Positions 48,202 to 58,500 of a stretch of DNA of 64,000 nucleotides are shown in pieces. Under the pieces are notes generated by a model. That model saw only the letters and a program-made list of their open reading frames with translations. It had not been told where the DNA came from and searched no databases. Both the position numbers and the translations under genes were made by a program. Each line of letters opens with the position of its first letter. Position 1 is the stretch's first letter. Source of the DNA: Zobellia laminariae (GTDB lineage: Bacteria; Bacteroidota; Bacteroidia; Flavobacteriales; Flavobacteriaceae); assembly GCF_009725995.1 (NCBI RefSeq), contig NZ_RCNS01000001.1, positions 538,283-602,282 of the forward strand, written 5' to 3'.

Positions 48202-51087
48202 ATGACCAACCAAAATTACATGAGAACCATTCTTAAATGGGCTCTACCTTTTTGCTTGCTTCTCTTTTCCGCAAATGCAGTGGCGCAATGTGCAGGTACA
48301 GATAATATGGTAACCATATGTTCTAAAGATGCCGATGAGGCCAATAAAACTTTTGACCTTTTTACGCAATTGGGTGATAATCCTACTCTTGGTGGTTCTT
48401 GGTCTACCAACGACCCCGCAAATTTTTACGCACTTGATCGTGATACGGGTATCGTTAACCTTTGGGATGTTAAAAACTCTGGTTTACACGAATTTACTTA
48501 TACGAACACCTGCGGTGGCTTGACCGAGTCTGCGGTTGTTACCGTAACACTTGGAGGATATCCGGGAGAAGATAACATAGACGGTTCTGCAGATGCCTGC
48601 GGCGACGACAATAGCGTAAACCTCCATGGTTATATCGGAGATGAAACGGATGGCAAGTTTCAAGATTTTAATGGCGTTTGGGAAGCTATTACCCCAGAGG
48701 CAGCACCATTTCTTTTACTAAACTATTTTGATGCCGAATCTGCTGGAACGGGAACGTATGAATTTACACACACAGTACCTGCAGTCGGCTCTTGCCCCAG
48801 TAGACTGGTAACATTATTACTAGAAGTCCAAAGACCAGCGAATCCTGGAATAGGCTCTAATTTAACTTTATGCACCACAGATGACCTATCTGGCTATACC
48901 AATTACGATTTAAATAGCCTCTTAGAAGACGAAGATATAAATGGCACTTGGTCAGAGGGCCTTGATACTGACCAACTATCTGACCTTACGGACCATCTTA
49001 TAGATATTGAAGCTATTAGAGACCGTCATGCCTATGGCACCTTCTCCTTTACTTATACCGTATACCCATCACATGCGGTTTGTGACATTAATAGAACAAA
49101 AGTAGAAATAACTATTCTTCCCACATTTAGGGGAACAATTACAGCTCCTAACTTTTGTGTAGACCCCGATAAATACTTAGTAGAGATAAGCGATTACGAC
49201 GATACATTGATCCCGCCCGACACCTATTCCGTAACATACCTCTTAACCTCTTCGAACGGGAACTCAGGAGAAACTACCTCACTACTGCTTAACCCAGACC
49301 GTACTGGTTCATTTGAAATTGATGCCAATTTGGTTCAAAAGAACGTAACCACAACCTTATCCATAACTTCTTTAGGAGACAAAGTTTGTCCCGATATTCA
49401 GGTATCTCCAATTCAATTTATTGCAACAGACCCTATAGCCAAAGTAACGGACACCTGTGAAGGCGAAGAAGTTTCGGTAAGCTTAAGTGATATTTTTGAC
49501 CCTTCTTTCACCCGTGCAAACGGAATTTATGATGTTAATTATACCATTACCGCTCCAAGTAATACAGAAACAACACACACCGCCAGTGCTATTAATTTTA
49601 CCGCTGGCAGCGCAACTTTTACCATACCAACCGAGCAAGTTACCGAAACAGGTGAATACACCTTTGATTTTGAAGTAGATAATGGATTCCCAATGGAATG
49701 CGATATTTCAGATACTGCAATAATCACGGCTATACCGGAAGCTATTCAACTTGACATATTGGTAAATAATTCATGTAACGCTACTGAAATTGATGTAAAT
49801 ATAAATGCCCCTGCACTATCCGATGGAGAATATATAGTGACTTATGAAGTAGTTTCTCAAGAAACCAATGCCGTATTAATTGATAATACAATAATCTTTA
49901 TTGGTGGTACGGCAGACTATCAAATTGATGTGGCTACGCTTGAACAGGGTAATTATACGATTACCGTAAAAAGTACGCAGGATGATACTACACCATGCCG
50001 ACTACTATTCAACTTTGAGGTAAATGAGAACTTTGCCGTTGAAGGGGTTCCCGCTTTACCGGAAGCCGAAGCTGTCCAAACTATTTGCCTTGCCGCTTTT
50101 CCCTCATCAGTACCAACCTTGCAAGATATTGAGGTAAGCGCCACTGGCGAAATGATGTTTTATGACACGGCAACAGATATGGACATTCTTCCAATAGACA
50201 CAGAACTTATTGACGGTGCAGATTATTTTATATCTAACATAGACCCATTAAACAATTGCGAAGGTTCAGATAGAATTCAGGTTACGGTCTTCCTTTCTGA
50301 TCCGGAAATGCCAATGTTATTCAACGGAAACCCTACATTTTGTGGTTCAGAAGACCCATCCATAAATGACCTAAGTTCTAGTGTAGCTAGTAGCAACACC
50401 ATTCTTTGGTTTGAAACGGCAACCGGTGGAACTGCTTTGGATACAACTACTGCACTAATTAACGGAAAGAGTTACTATGCCGGAACAGAGGTTGATGGAA
50501 AATGCCAAAGCTCCATGCGTATAGAAATTATCCCCATAGTACATCAACTTGAGCCAGCTACTTTAGAATTTTCTACACTGGCACTTTGCGGATTGGATAA
50601 TCCTACGGTACAAAACCTGAGGGATGCAGAAAATAATTCCTCTTACGATGTGCTTTGGTACGACACTCCCGCAAACGGTATTCCTCTAGAAGAAGATGTT
50701 TTATTAATTGCCGGGACTACCTACTATGCAGAAAGCTTCAACCCAGACACGGGTTGTATGAATCCTGAACGAATGGCTATCACTATTGATCTTACAAATT
50801 GCGAACCAGAAGAATATGGTTTCTTTATTCCTGATGGGTTTTCACCTAACGGAGATGGTAAAAATGATACTTTCTTTATACCAAACATAGAAATCATCTT
50901 TCCTGAATTTACCTTAGAAATTTTAAACAGATACGGAACAAGCCTATTTAAAGGCGAACAAAATAACCCCGCTTGGAACGGAAACAATGGAAATAGCACT
51001 GCCCCCAATGGCGTCTATTTCTACATTATAGAATATAACAAGGAAGGTCACAACCCAGTACAGGGCAGATTATACCTCAACCGCTAA
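48202..51087 (+). CDS. Large secreted protein with gliding-motility-associated C-terminal domain (T9SS type B signal)
   Basis: 961 aa; the ATG at 48220 is an alternative start that puts the signal peptide (RTILKWALPFCLLLFSANAVAQ) first. The body is a series of ~90-120-residue beta-sandwich-like repeats with paired Cys, then two 'WYDTPANG'/'WFETATGG' segments of the Ig-like type common in flavobacterial adhesins. The C-terminus holds FFIPDGFSPNGDGKNDTFFI and ends NPVQGRLYLNR, the CHU_C/type B sorting domain. It is probably exported by the type IX system and retained at or released from the surface. It lies 3 nt before a PorP/SprF gene. Confidence 0.9.
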   Translation: MTNQNYMRTILKWALPFCLLLFSANAVAQCAGTDNMVTICSKDADEANKTFDLFTQLGDNPTLGGSWSTNDPANFYALDRDTGIVNLWDVKNSGLHEFTYTNTCGGLTESAVVTVTLGGYPGEDNIDGSADACGDDNSVNLHGYIGDETDGKFQDFNGVWEAITPEAAPFLLLNYFDAESAGTGTYEFTHTVPAVGSCPSRLVTLLLEVQRPANPGIGSNLTLCTTDDLSGYTNYDLNSLLEDEDINGTWSEGLDTDQLSDLTDHLIDIEAIRDRHAYGTFSFTYTVYPSHAVCDINRTKVEITILPTFRGTITAPNFCVDPDKYLVEISDYDDTLIPPDTYSVTYLLTSSNGNSGETTSLLLNPDRTGSFEIDANLVQKNVTTTLSITSLGDKVCPDIQVSPIQFIATDPIAKVTDTCEGEEVSVSLSDIFDPSFTRANGIYDVNYTITAPSNTETTHTASAINFTAGSATFTIPTEQVTETGEYTFDFEVDNGFPMECDISDTAIITAIPEAIQLDILVNNSCNATEIDVNINAPALSDGEYIVTYEVVSQETNAVLIDNTIIFIGGTADYQIDVATLEQGNYTITVKSTQDDTTPCRLLFNFEVNENFAVEGVPALPEAEAVQTICLAAFPSSVPTLQDIEVSATGEMMFYDTATDMDILPIDTELIDGADYFISNIDPLNNCEGSDRIQVTVFLSDPEMPMLFNGNPTFCGSEDPSINDLSSSVASSNTILWFETATGGTALDTTTALINGKSYYAGTEVDGKCQSSMRIEIIPIVHQLEPATLEFSTLALCGLDNPTVQNLRDAENNSSYDVLWYDTPANGIPLEEDVLLIAGTTYYAESFNPDTGCMNPERMAITIDLTNCEPEEYGFFIPDGFSPNGDGKNDTFFIPNIEIIFPEFTLEILNRYGTSLFKGEQNNPAWNGNNGNSTAPNGVYFYIIEYNKEGHNPVQGRLYLNR

Positions 51088-51090
51088 ACC

Positions 51091-52029
51091 ATGAAAGAAA
51101 TAAAACGTTATTTTATTTTTCTGATGTTGGTGTGTGCTGCGGCCCATGGGCAACAAGACCCTCAATACACCCAGTATATGTACAATATGAGCGTTGTAAA
51201 CCCAGCCTATACAACAAATGAGCTAGGTATGCTCAATTTTGGTGCGCTATATCGTTCACAATGGAAAAACGCAGTAGGTAGCCCTAAGACACTAACTTTC
51301 TTTGCCCATGCTCCAATGAGCGATAAAATTGAAGTGGGACTCTCTTTTATTACAGATAATATTGGTGATGGGGCGTTAAAAGAAAACAACATCTATGCTG
51401 ATTTTGCCTATATCCTCAAGTTAGACGATAAGAGTAATCTCTCATTAGGTCTTAAAGGTGGCTTTACCACTTTTGAAACTAACTTTAATGGCTTTATGCT
51501 TCCTGAATTCCAAGATGACCCTGCTTTTAACGAAAATCTGAACAGTACGTTCCCCAATGTGGGTGTTGGTGCTTTTTATCACCGTCAGAATTTTTATGCA
51601 GGAGTTTCTGCCCCAAACTTACTGACTACAAAACATCTTGAAAACAAAGATGGAATTAATAGAGTTGGTTCTGAGAACATACATCTTTTTCTAACCTCAG
51701 GATATGTTTATGAACTGAACTCAGACCTAAAACTAAAACCTTCCGTTCTAGCTAAAATGGTGCAAGGTGCTCCTTTTACGATGGATGTATCACTGAACGC
51801 TCTTTTTCTAAATAGATTTGAAGGCGGATTGTCCTATCGTTTTGAAGATTCGGTAAGTGCTATGTTTAATATTGCGGCCACACCAGCTTTACGAATAGGC
51901 TACGCTTACGATTACACCTTATCAAACCTAAGCACCTACAGTTCTGGTTCCCACGAAATATTTGTTCTTTTTAATCTCGATCTACTGGGCCTCGGCAAAG
52001 GATACGACAAATCACCTAGATTCTACTAA
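51091..52029 (+). CDS. PorP/SprF family type IX secretion membrane protein
   Basis: 312 aa. A signal peptide (FIFLMLVCAAAHG) is followed by QQDPQYTQYMYNMSVVNPAY, the hallmark N-terminus of this family. A beta-barrel of ~12-14 strands follows, including LYRSQWKNAVGSPKT and SYRFEDSVSAMFN. SprF-type proteins are needed for export of their cognate large CHU_C protein. The adjacent upstream gene is the obvious partner. Confidence 0.93.
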   Translation: MKEIKRYFIFLMLVCAAAHGQQDPQYTQYMYNMSVVNPAYTTNELGMLNFGALYRSQWKNAVGSPKTLTFFAHAPMSDKIEVGLSFITDNIGDGALKENNIYADFAYILKLDDKSNLSLGLKGGFTTFETNFNGFMLPEFQDDPAFNENLNSTFPNVGVGAFYHRQNFYAGVSAPNLLTTKHLENKDGINRVGSENIHLFLTSGYVYELNSDLKLKPSVLAKMVQGAPFTMDVSLNALFLNRFEGGLSYRFEDSVSAMFNIAATPALRIGYAYDYTLSNLSTYSSGSHEIFVLFNLDLLGLGKGYDKSPRFY

Positions 52030-52031
52030 AC

Positions 52032-54176
52032 ATGAAAAAATTCCTCTTCATATGGTTTATTCTGGGTATTACGGTATCAACCTTTGCCCAACAAGAACTG
52101 AAACGAGCAGACACCTATTTTGAGCGTGCGTATTACAGTGATGCTATTCCACTATACGAGCAATTATTGCCACGTAACAAGAGCTCAAAGCTCATAAAAA
52201 ACCTTGCCGATTCTTATTACCACACTTTTGATATGACGGCAGCCGCACGTTGGTACGGCTATTTGATTTCTAATTATGGCGAAAATACAGATGAAAGCTA
52301 TTATTTCAAATTAAATCAATCTTTAAAAGCTATTGGTGAATACGAAAAAGCACAAAAAATACTTATTGATTTTTATGTTGAAGAAGACCAGAACGACAAA
52401 GTGATTCAGACTGAAAAGGATTTCAAGTATATTAAAAATGTAAGTGCCATTGGTGAACGTTTTAAAATTGAAAACCTGAACATAAATACCACTACGTCCG
52501 AATTTGGCGCGGCCAGAATAGACTCTAACCTGGTGTATAGCGCTTCCCGAAAAAAAATCAAAACTTTACCCAAGCTTTATAGATGGAACAATGAGAATTA
52601 CCTTGACATATATTCTCACCCTATTGACAAAATAACACAGGGCGATAGCCTTAGCATGCCATTAAGCAGTGCTATTAATTCAAAAATGCACGAGGGTACT
52701 TTTACCATTACCAAAGACCGGAAGACAATCTATTTCACGAGAAATAGTAAAAAGAAAACCGAGAAAGATAAAATCAGTAATCTAAAAATATATCGTGCCG
52801 AATATGTAGATGGTACTTGGAAAAACATAATTCCCCTACCCTTTAACAGTGATAATTTTTCTACGGAACACCCAGCTTTAAGTCCTGACGAAACAAAACT
52901 TTATTTTGCATCAGATCGCGAAGGTGGCTTTGGTTCTTTTGACCTCTATGTTGTAAATGTTCAAAAAGACGGTTTCTTTGGAAACCCTCTAAACTTAGGA
53001 AAGGAAATAAATACGGATAAAAAAGAGCAATTCCCGTTTCTTGACGAAGATGGCAACTTATACTTTGCCTCCAACGGTCACGCTGGTTTTGGGTTATTAG
53101 ACCTATTTCTTTCAAAAACGGAAAATGGAAAATTTAAATCCCCAGACAATCTTGGGTTACCTGTAAATAGCGGTTATGACGATTTTTCTTTGTCACTAGA
53201 CTCTGATACCAATTCAGGTTATTTTTCATCAAATCGCCCTGGCGGAAAGGGTAGTGATGACATTTATTCGCTCTTGGAAACCAAACCACTTCTTATTGAA
53301 GACTGCAAGCAGTTAATTGCGGGAATTCTAACTGATAAAACTACCACACTCCCATTAGCCAATGCTACAATGGAACTTTTGGATGCCAGTGGAAAAATGA
53401 TTGAAAAAATCACCACTTCTACCGATGCTTCTTATAAATTTCAAATCGCTTGTTCAAACCAATATAAAATCCAAGCTCACAAAGAAGGTTACGAGGATAA
53501 TTCTAAAATTATTATTTCAGACACCGAAAGAAATGCGACAATAGACGGTTCCCTAACACTGTATTCCGTAAAAGAAAGAGAAGCTTTAAAAGCCAAAGAA
53601 GCTCTAGCCAAAAAAGAAGAGAAAGAAAAATTAGCTTATGCCGAAGCCGAAAAGCGAAAAGAATTAGAGAAAGCAAATGAGTTAGAACGCATACGAAAAG
53701 AGAAACAGGTTGCTATAAAGCAAAAAGCCGACCTAGAGAAAAAAGAGCGTGAACGTATTGAAAAAATCGAGGAAATCATTGCCAATGAAGAGGCCATCGT
53801 TAAAGAAAACGAACGCATTATTATCAAAACCGAAGAAATACATTTTGATTACAGTCTTTGGTACGTTAGACGTGAAGCTAGAGAACGTTTAGGAAAAGTT
53901 GTTGCTATCATGAAGCAGAACCCAGGTATGATTATTGAAATTGGTACGCATACAGATATCCGAGGTAATGAAGAATACAATCGTGACCTCTCTCAAAAAC
54001 GTGCGGATTCCGCTAAAGAATTCATGGTCAAAAATGGTATCACGGAAGACCGCATTATTGCTAAAGGATACGGAGAATCTCAACCTATCGTAAAATGTGA
54101 AACCGAAGAAAGTTGTTCAGAGGAAGACCATGAATGGAATAGAAGATGTGAAATGGTAGTTGTAAAGTGGCAGTAA
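52032..54176 (+). CDS. OmpA family protein with TPR, PD40 and carboxypeptidase-like domains
   Basis: 714 aa. Signal peptide, then TPR-like helices (about 20-130) and WD40/PD40-type repeats (about 210-420: SPDETKLYFASDREGGFGSF and two similar). A carboxypeptidase-like beta domain (about 430-510) and a charged coiled coil (about 515-600) follow. The OmpA peptidoglycan-binding domain ends the protein (605-714: GTHTDIRGNEEYNRDLSQKR). It resembles PorE-like anchors that tie surface machinery to peptidoglycan. It lies 2 nt after the PorP/SprF gene, and a terminator follows. Confidence 0.92.
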   Translation: MKKFLFIWFILGITVSTFAQQELKRADTYFERAYYSDAIPLYEQLLPRNKSSKLIKNLADSYYHTFDMTAAARWYGYLISNYGENTDESYYFKLNQSLKAIGEYEKAQKILIDFYVEEDQNDKVIQTEKDFKYIKNVSAIGERFKIENLNINTTTSEFGAARIDSNLVYSASRKKIKTLPKLYRWNNENYLDIYSHPIDKITQGDSLSMPLSSAINSKMHEGTFTITKDRKTIYFTRNSKKKTEKDKISNLKIYRAEYVDGTWKNIIPLPFNSDNFSTEHPALSPDETKLYFASDREGGFGSFDLYVVNVQKDGFFGNPLNLGKEINTDKKEQFPFLDEDGNLYFASNGHAGFGLLDLFLSKTENGKFKSPDNLGLPVNSGYDDFSLSLDSDTNSGYFSSNRPGGKGSDDIYSLLETKPLLIEDCKQLIAGILTDKTTTLPLANATMELLDASGKMIEKITTSTDASYKFQIACSNQYKIQAHKEGYEDNSKIIISDTERNATIDGSLTLYSVKEREALKAKEALAKKEEKEKLAYAEAEKRKELEKANELERIRKEKQVAIKQKADLEKKERERIEKIEEIIANEEAIVKENERIIIKTEEIHFDYSLWYVRREARERLGKVVAIMKQNPGMIIEIGTHTDIRGNEEYNRDLSQKRADSAKEFMVKNGITEDRIIAKGYGESQPIVKCETEESCSEEDHEWNRRCEMVVVKWQ

Positions 54177-54238
54177 GTCATCTTAAAAAACAAAAGCACT
54201 TAGATTCTAATAAACATTAACAACCCAAACCAAGCTTG

Positions 54239-54272
54239 GCCCCAAATCATAAATTATGGTTTGGGGCTTTTT
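54239..54272 (+). terminator. Terminator of the gliding/T9SS trio
   Basis: A 12-bp stem (54239-54250 GCCCCAAATCAT with 54256-54267, one G-U pair), AAATT loop, then TTTTT. It lies 62 nt after the OmpA-family stop codon. Confidence 0.9.
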
Positions 54273-54319
54273 CATTTCTCTCGCTATTCTTTCTATCTTC
54301 GTTATATAAAATTTACACA

Positions 54320-54631
54320 ATGAACCTATCCAACATTACATCCAAAGAAATCATGCCAGGTTACCACGGTAAACTGGTGCATTCCGAAAAAATGTCGCTT
54401 GCTTTTTGGACAGTAGAAGAAGGTGCCATTGTACCCGAACATTCCCACATGAACGAGCAAATAATGCAAGTGTTGGAAGGGCGTTTTGAATTTACACTTA
54501 ATGGGGATACAAAGGTTTACGAAGTAAATGATATTGTTATCATTCCACCTCATAGTCCGCATAGTGGCAAGGCACTTACTCCATGTAAACTTATGGATGC
54601 TTTTAGTCCAGCACGTGAAGAGTACAAATAG
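54320..54631 (+). CDS. Small cupin-domain protein
   Basis: 103 aa from the ATG at 54320; the longer frame from 54236 runs through the upstream terminator. A single cupin barrel with putative metal ligands His41, His43 and Glu46 or Gln47 (PEHSHMNEQ), and His81 in PPHSPHSG. MQVLEGRFEFTLNG is the inter-motif region. Single-domain cupins include isomerases, dioxygenases and sugar-binding sensors; the substrate cannot be told. It lies 36 nt before the SDR gene, so they may be co-transcribed. Confidence 0.85.
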   Translation: MNLSNITSKEIMPGYHGKLVHSEKMSLAFWTVEEGAIVPEHSHMNEQIMQVLEGRFEFTLNGDTKVYEVNDIVIIPPHSPHSGKALTPCKLMDAFSPAREEYK

Positions 54632-54667
54632 AAAACAGAGTTAAACATTCCCCATAAATCTTATATT

Positions 54668-55453
54668 ATGAACATATCATTAAAAGGCAAAAAAGCACTA
54701 GTTGGCGGTAGCTCAGGAGGAATAGGAAAAGCCATAGCACAACAATTAGCCGAAAGCGGAGCAAGTGTAACACTCATGTCCCGTAGTGAGGAGAAACTTA
54801 AGAAGATAGTAGCAGAACTGCCTACTGACCAAGGTCAGAAACATGGTTACCTAGTGGTTGATTTTGCAGATTTTCATGACTACCGCGAGAAAATTTACAA
54901 CTATTTCGTTACCAATACGGTTGACATCCTTGTTAATAATACCCAAGGTCCTGCTGCAGGAAGTGCTCTAGAAAAGCAGACTGTAGATTACCAAGAAGCG
55001 TTTAATTTACTTTTTAAAACTGTAGCCTACACCACGGAACTCGCCCTAAAACATATGAAAGCCAATAAATGGGGCAGAATCATAAATATAGCTTCTGTAT
55101 CCGTTAAAGAGCCTCTTTCTTATTTGGCGCTTTCGAATACCATAAGGGCAGCTGTAGTTACCTGGGGTAAATCATTGGCCAATGATGTGGGACAATATCA
55201 AATAACAGTTAACAGTATTCTAACTGGCTATTTTGATACTGATCGCATCGCTCAACTAAACTCCAAAAAAGCAGAGCAGCTGGGAATCTCAGAAGATGAG
55301 GTTCTTGCAGACATGGAGTCTAGAGTTCCTGTTAAGCGTATAGGAGACCCAAAAGAATATGGCTATCTAGTTACCTTTTTAGCTTCAGAAAATGCGGCTT
55401 ACATTACAGGTACTCAAATACCAATTGACGGCGGACTTTTAAAAAGCTTATAG
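54668..55453 (+). CDS. SDR family oxidoreductase, atypical active site
   Basis: 261 aa, Rossmann fold. The cofactor loop is GGSSGGIG (13-20, close to TGxxxGIG) and NNxxG is NNTQG (90-94). Placed by the usual spacing from Ser143 in NIASVSV, the catalytic Tyr (+13) is Ser156 and the Lys (+17) is Arg160, in ALSNTIRAA. This pattern recurs in a subgroup annotated as SDR/3-oxoacyl-ACP reductase, so a normal SDR reaction is doubtful. The C-terminal ITGTQIPIDGG is standard. Partner: the cupin gene just upstream. Confidence 0.88.
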   Translation: MNISLKGKKALVGGSSGGIGKAIAQQLAESGASVTLMSRSEEKLKKIVAELPTDQGQKHGYLVVDFADFHDYREKIYNYFVTNTVDILVNNTQGPAAGSALEKQTVDYQEAFNLLFKTVAYTTELALKHMKANKWGRIINIASVSVKEPLSYLALSNTIRAAVVTWGKSLANDVGQYQITVNSILTGYFDTDRIAQLNSKKAEQLGISEDEVLADMESRVPVKRIGDPKEYGYLVTFLASENAAYITGTQIPIDGGLLKSL

Positions 55454-55567
55454 TTACTTATTTACGGTAATTCAGAAATCCTATTCCCTAACCGAGTAGG
55501 ACCGCTCACTCATTTATAGTTTTTATTGGCATCCATTTTGCTCAGTTTTGTTCTATAATTTTATACT

Positions 55568-58500
55568 ATGAAAAGATTATCCCTCATATTCACTGTAATC
55601 CTTTTTTCGCAAATGTTACCCGCACAGGATAGCGGAGACTCCTATAAAGCACTTTGGAAAAAGGTACAAAAATTAGAGAGCGAAGAATTGACTAAATCAG
55701 CTTTAGAACTGGTGGAGACCATTTCAGCAAAAGCGGAAAAAGAGAATAATTCTGAACAGGTTGTAAAAGCGTTACTATTTGTTTCAAAATATGCGATGAT
55801 CTTGGAGGAAGATGCGCAATTGAACATTATTAATCGGTTTAAATCAGAAATAGAAAAGGCAGAATTTCCAACAAAAAATATTTTAGAAAGTTATTTAGCT
55901 AACCTCCATTGGCAATATTTTCAGCAAAATAGATATCAGTTTTATAACCGGTCTACCACAGAATCTAAAGTAGACAGCGTTGATTTTAGAACTTGGGACC
56001 TTACTACATTATTTCATGAAATAGACACCCATTTTCAAGCATCCTTAGAAAACAAAAAAGAGCTTCAGCAAACTAATTTACAAGGGTTAGAAGAATTATT
56101 AAATCATCAAAAAGGTTCAGAGACCTTCCGCCCTACTCTTTATGACATACTCGCCCACACGGCACTTCAGTTTTATAAAACCAACGAAACCGCTATTACA
56201 CGCCCAGCGGATAAATATGAGATAAACGATTCTGAAACCATATGCGAAGCCTATCAATTTGCACATCATGATTTAAGTACCAATGATGATACTTCTCTAC
56301 AAGCCAAAGCACTTAATGTATTCCAAGGGCTAATTCAATTTCATTTTGATGAACCTAAGTTAGAACCTTTGGTAATGGCCAATATTGAACGATTAAACTT
56401 CGTTTACCAAAACGCCACTTTTGAAAACAAAGAAACTTATTACGAGGAAACCTTAAAGAATTCTGCCGAACATCTAAAGCACAATCAGATTTCTGCTTTG
56501 TATAGTTATGAATTGGCACAACTATACAAAGCACAAGGGCAAACGTACCAATCTGAGACTAAAGAAGAAACCCGTTGGAAACACAAAGAAGCCCTTGCGT
56601 TATGTGATGAGGTAATTGCCAGATTCCCTGACAGTATGGGAGCGGAAAAATGTAAATCATTCCGTCTCCAAATCCTTGCTCCAAGTCTTTCGATAATTAC
56701 CGAGCAACACATTGCTGTGAATCAGCCTTCAAAACTGTTGGTAAACTACAAAAATCTATCCTCATTACAACTGACTGCTTATGCTGTCAATAGCAATGAA
56801 ATTAAAGAATTAGAACGTCTCTACCCTCCAGAAAAGCAATTGACTTTTATAGAAAAACTGAAACAGGTTAAAAGTTGGTCGGCTTCGCTTAAAAACGAAA
56901 AAGACTATCAGCAACATGGTATTGAGGTGCTTCTCCCAGCTTTAGAAAATGGACAATACATCATCTTAGCTTCCCCTGAAAAGGGTAATAAAGAAAGCTT
57001 TGCCTTTAGTCAGATTCAAGTAACTGACATGGCCTTGGTAGAAACCAATGGCAACTCAGAACAACGATACCAAATCATTAACAGAACCACAGGAAAACCT
57101 ATTTCCGGGGCCGATTTGACCTTTACTTATCTTAAAAATTATAACAAACCCTATCTGACCAAAAAAGAGCGTACAGATAAAATGGGGTTTGTAACCATAC
57201 CGCTAACAACTGAGAATTGGAACAATGTAAAAATTGAAGTTCATCATAATGGCGAGAAAGCTTTCTTTGGAGAGTATTATGTAAACGGAAGACGAAAGAC
57301 AAACAGCTTGAATAAAGTTTCAAACCAACTTTTTCTGTTTACTGACCGAAGTATTTACAGACCTGGTCAGCCGGTATACTTTAAAGGAATCCTCATGGAA
57401 ACTTCTGAAGAAAAATCGAAGGTAGTGGCCGATGAATCTGTATCCGCAGTTCTTTATGATGTAAATGGCCAAGAAATAACTGAACTTGAATTTACCACAA
57501 ATGAATTCGGTTCTTTTAACGGTGAGTTTATATTACCAAGTTCTGCACTTACCGGAGAATTTTTTATTGAAGTAGATGCCTTTTCAGGGACTGTCAATAA
57601 AACGCAGTATATCTCTGTTGAGGAATACAAACGTCCTAAATTCGAAACCTCTTTTGAACCTGTAAACGAAACGTATAAAGTAAATGATAGCATTACCGTA
57701 ACAGGCATTGCTTCGGCTTACGCCGGAAGTAAAATTACCGATGCCAAAGTGAGCTACCGTGTAAAAAGAGCCGTCTACTTCCCCCGTTGGTACTACTGGC
57801 GCATGCCCTATTATAATCAGACTGCTCAAGAAATAGCCCATGGAGAAACCACTACGGATGCTTCGGGTAATTATGATATCTCATTTAAGGCTTTACCGGA
57901 CACTAGCCTATCCAAAGAAAACCTGCCTACTTTCAACTATGAAATTACGGCAGATGTAACCGACATCAATGGAGAAACCCATAGTACCACCACCTATGTA
58001 TCCGTAGGTTATCATTCCGTCATTGCCAATATATCAGTTTCTGAGCAATGGAATAAAGACAAGAATGAGGATAAAATACACATTTCTACAACCAATCTTA
58101 ATGGACAGTCCGTGCCTTCTAAAGGGACATTGAAAATGTACAAATTACAGGCTCCAAAACAAGTTCTGCGACAAAGAGCATGGCCTGCACCCGATTACAA
58201 AAATTGGAACCAAGAAGAATACAGTAACCTATTTCCTCATGAAGCTTACAACACAGAGGATAATGCTGTTAATTGGGAGAAGGGGAAATTGGTCTGGCAG
58301 ACGAATTTTGACACTGAAAAATCCAAAAAATTCAACCCAAAAAATCTTAAAAATTGGGTGTCAGGAAAATATATAATAGAACTCGAAACCAACGATAAAT
58401 TTGGACAAGCGGTCACAGAAAAAGCTATAACCACGCTTATTAGTGACAACGATAAGAAATTGCCGGACAACCGCCTGTTTGAAGTCAAAACAAATAAAAC

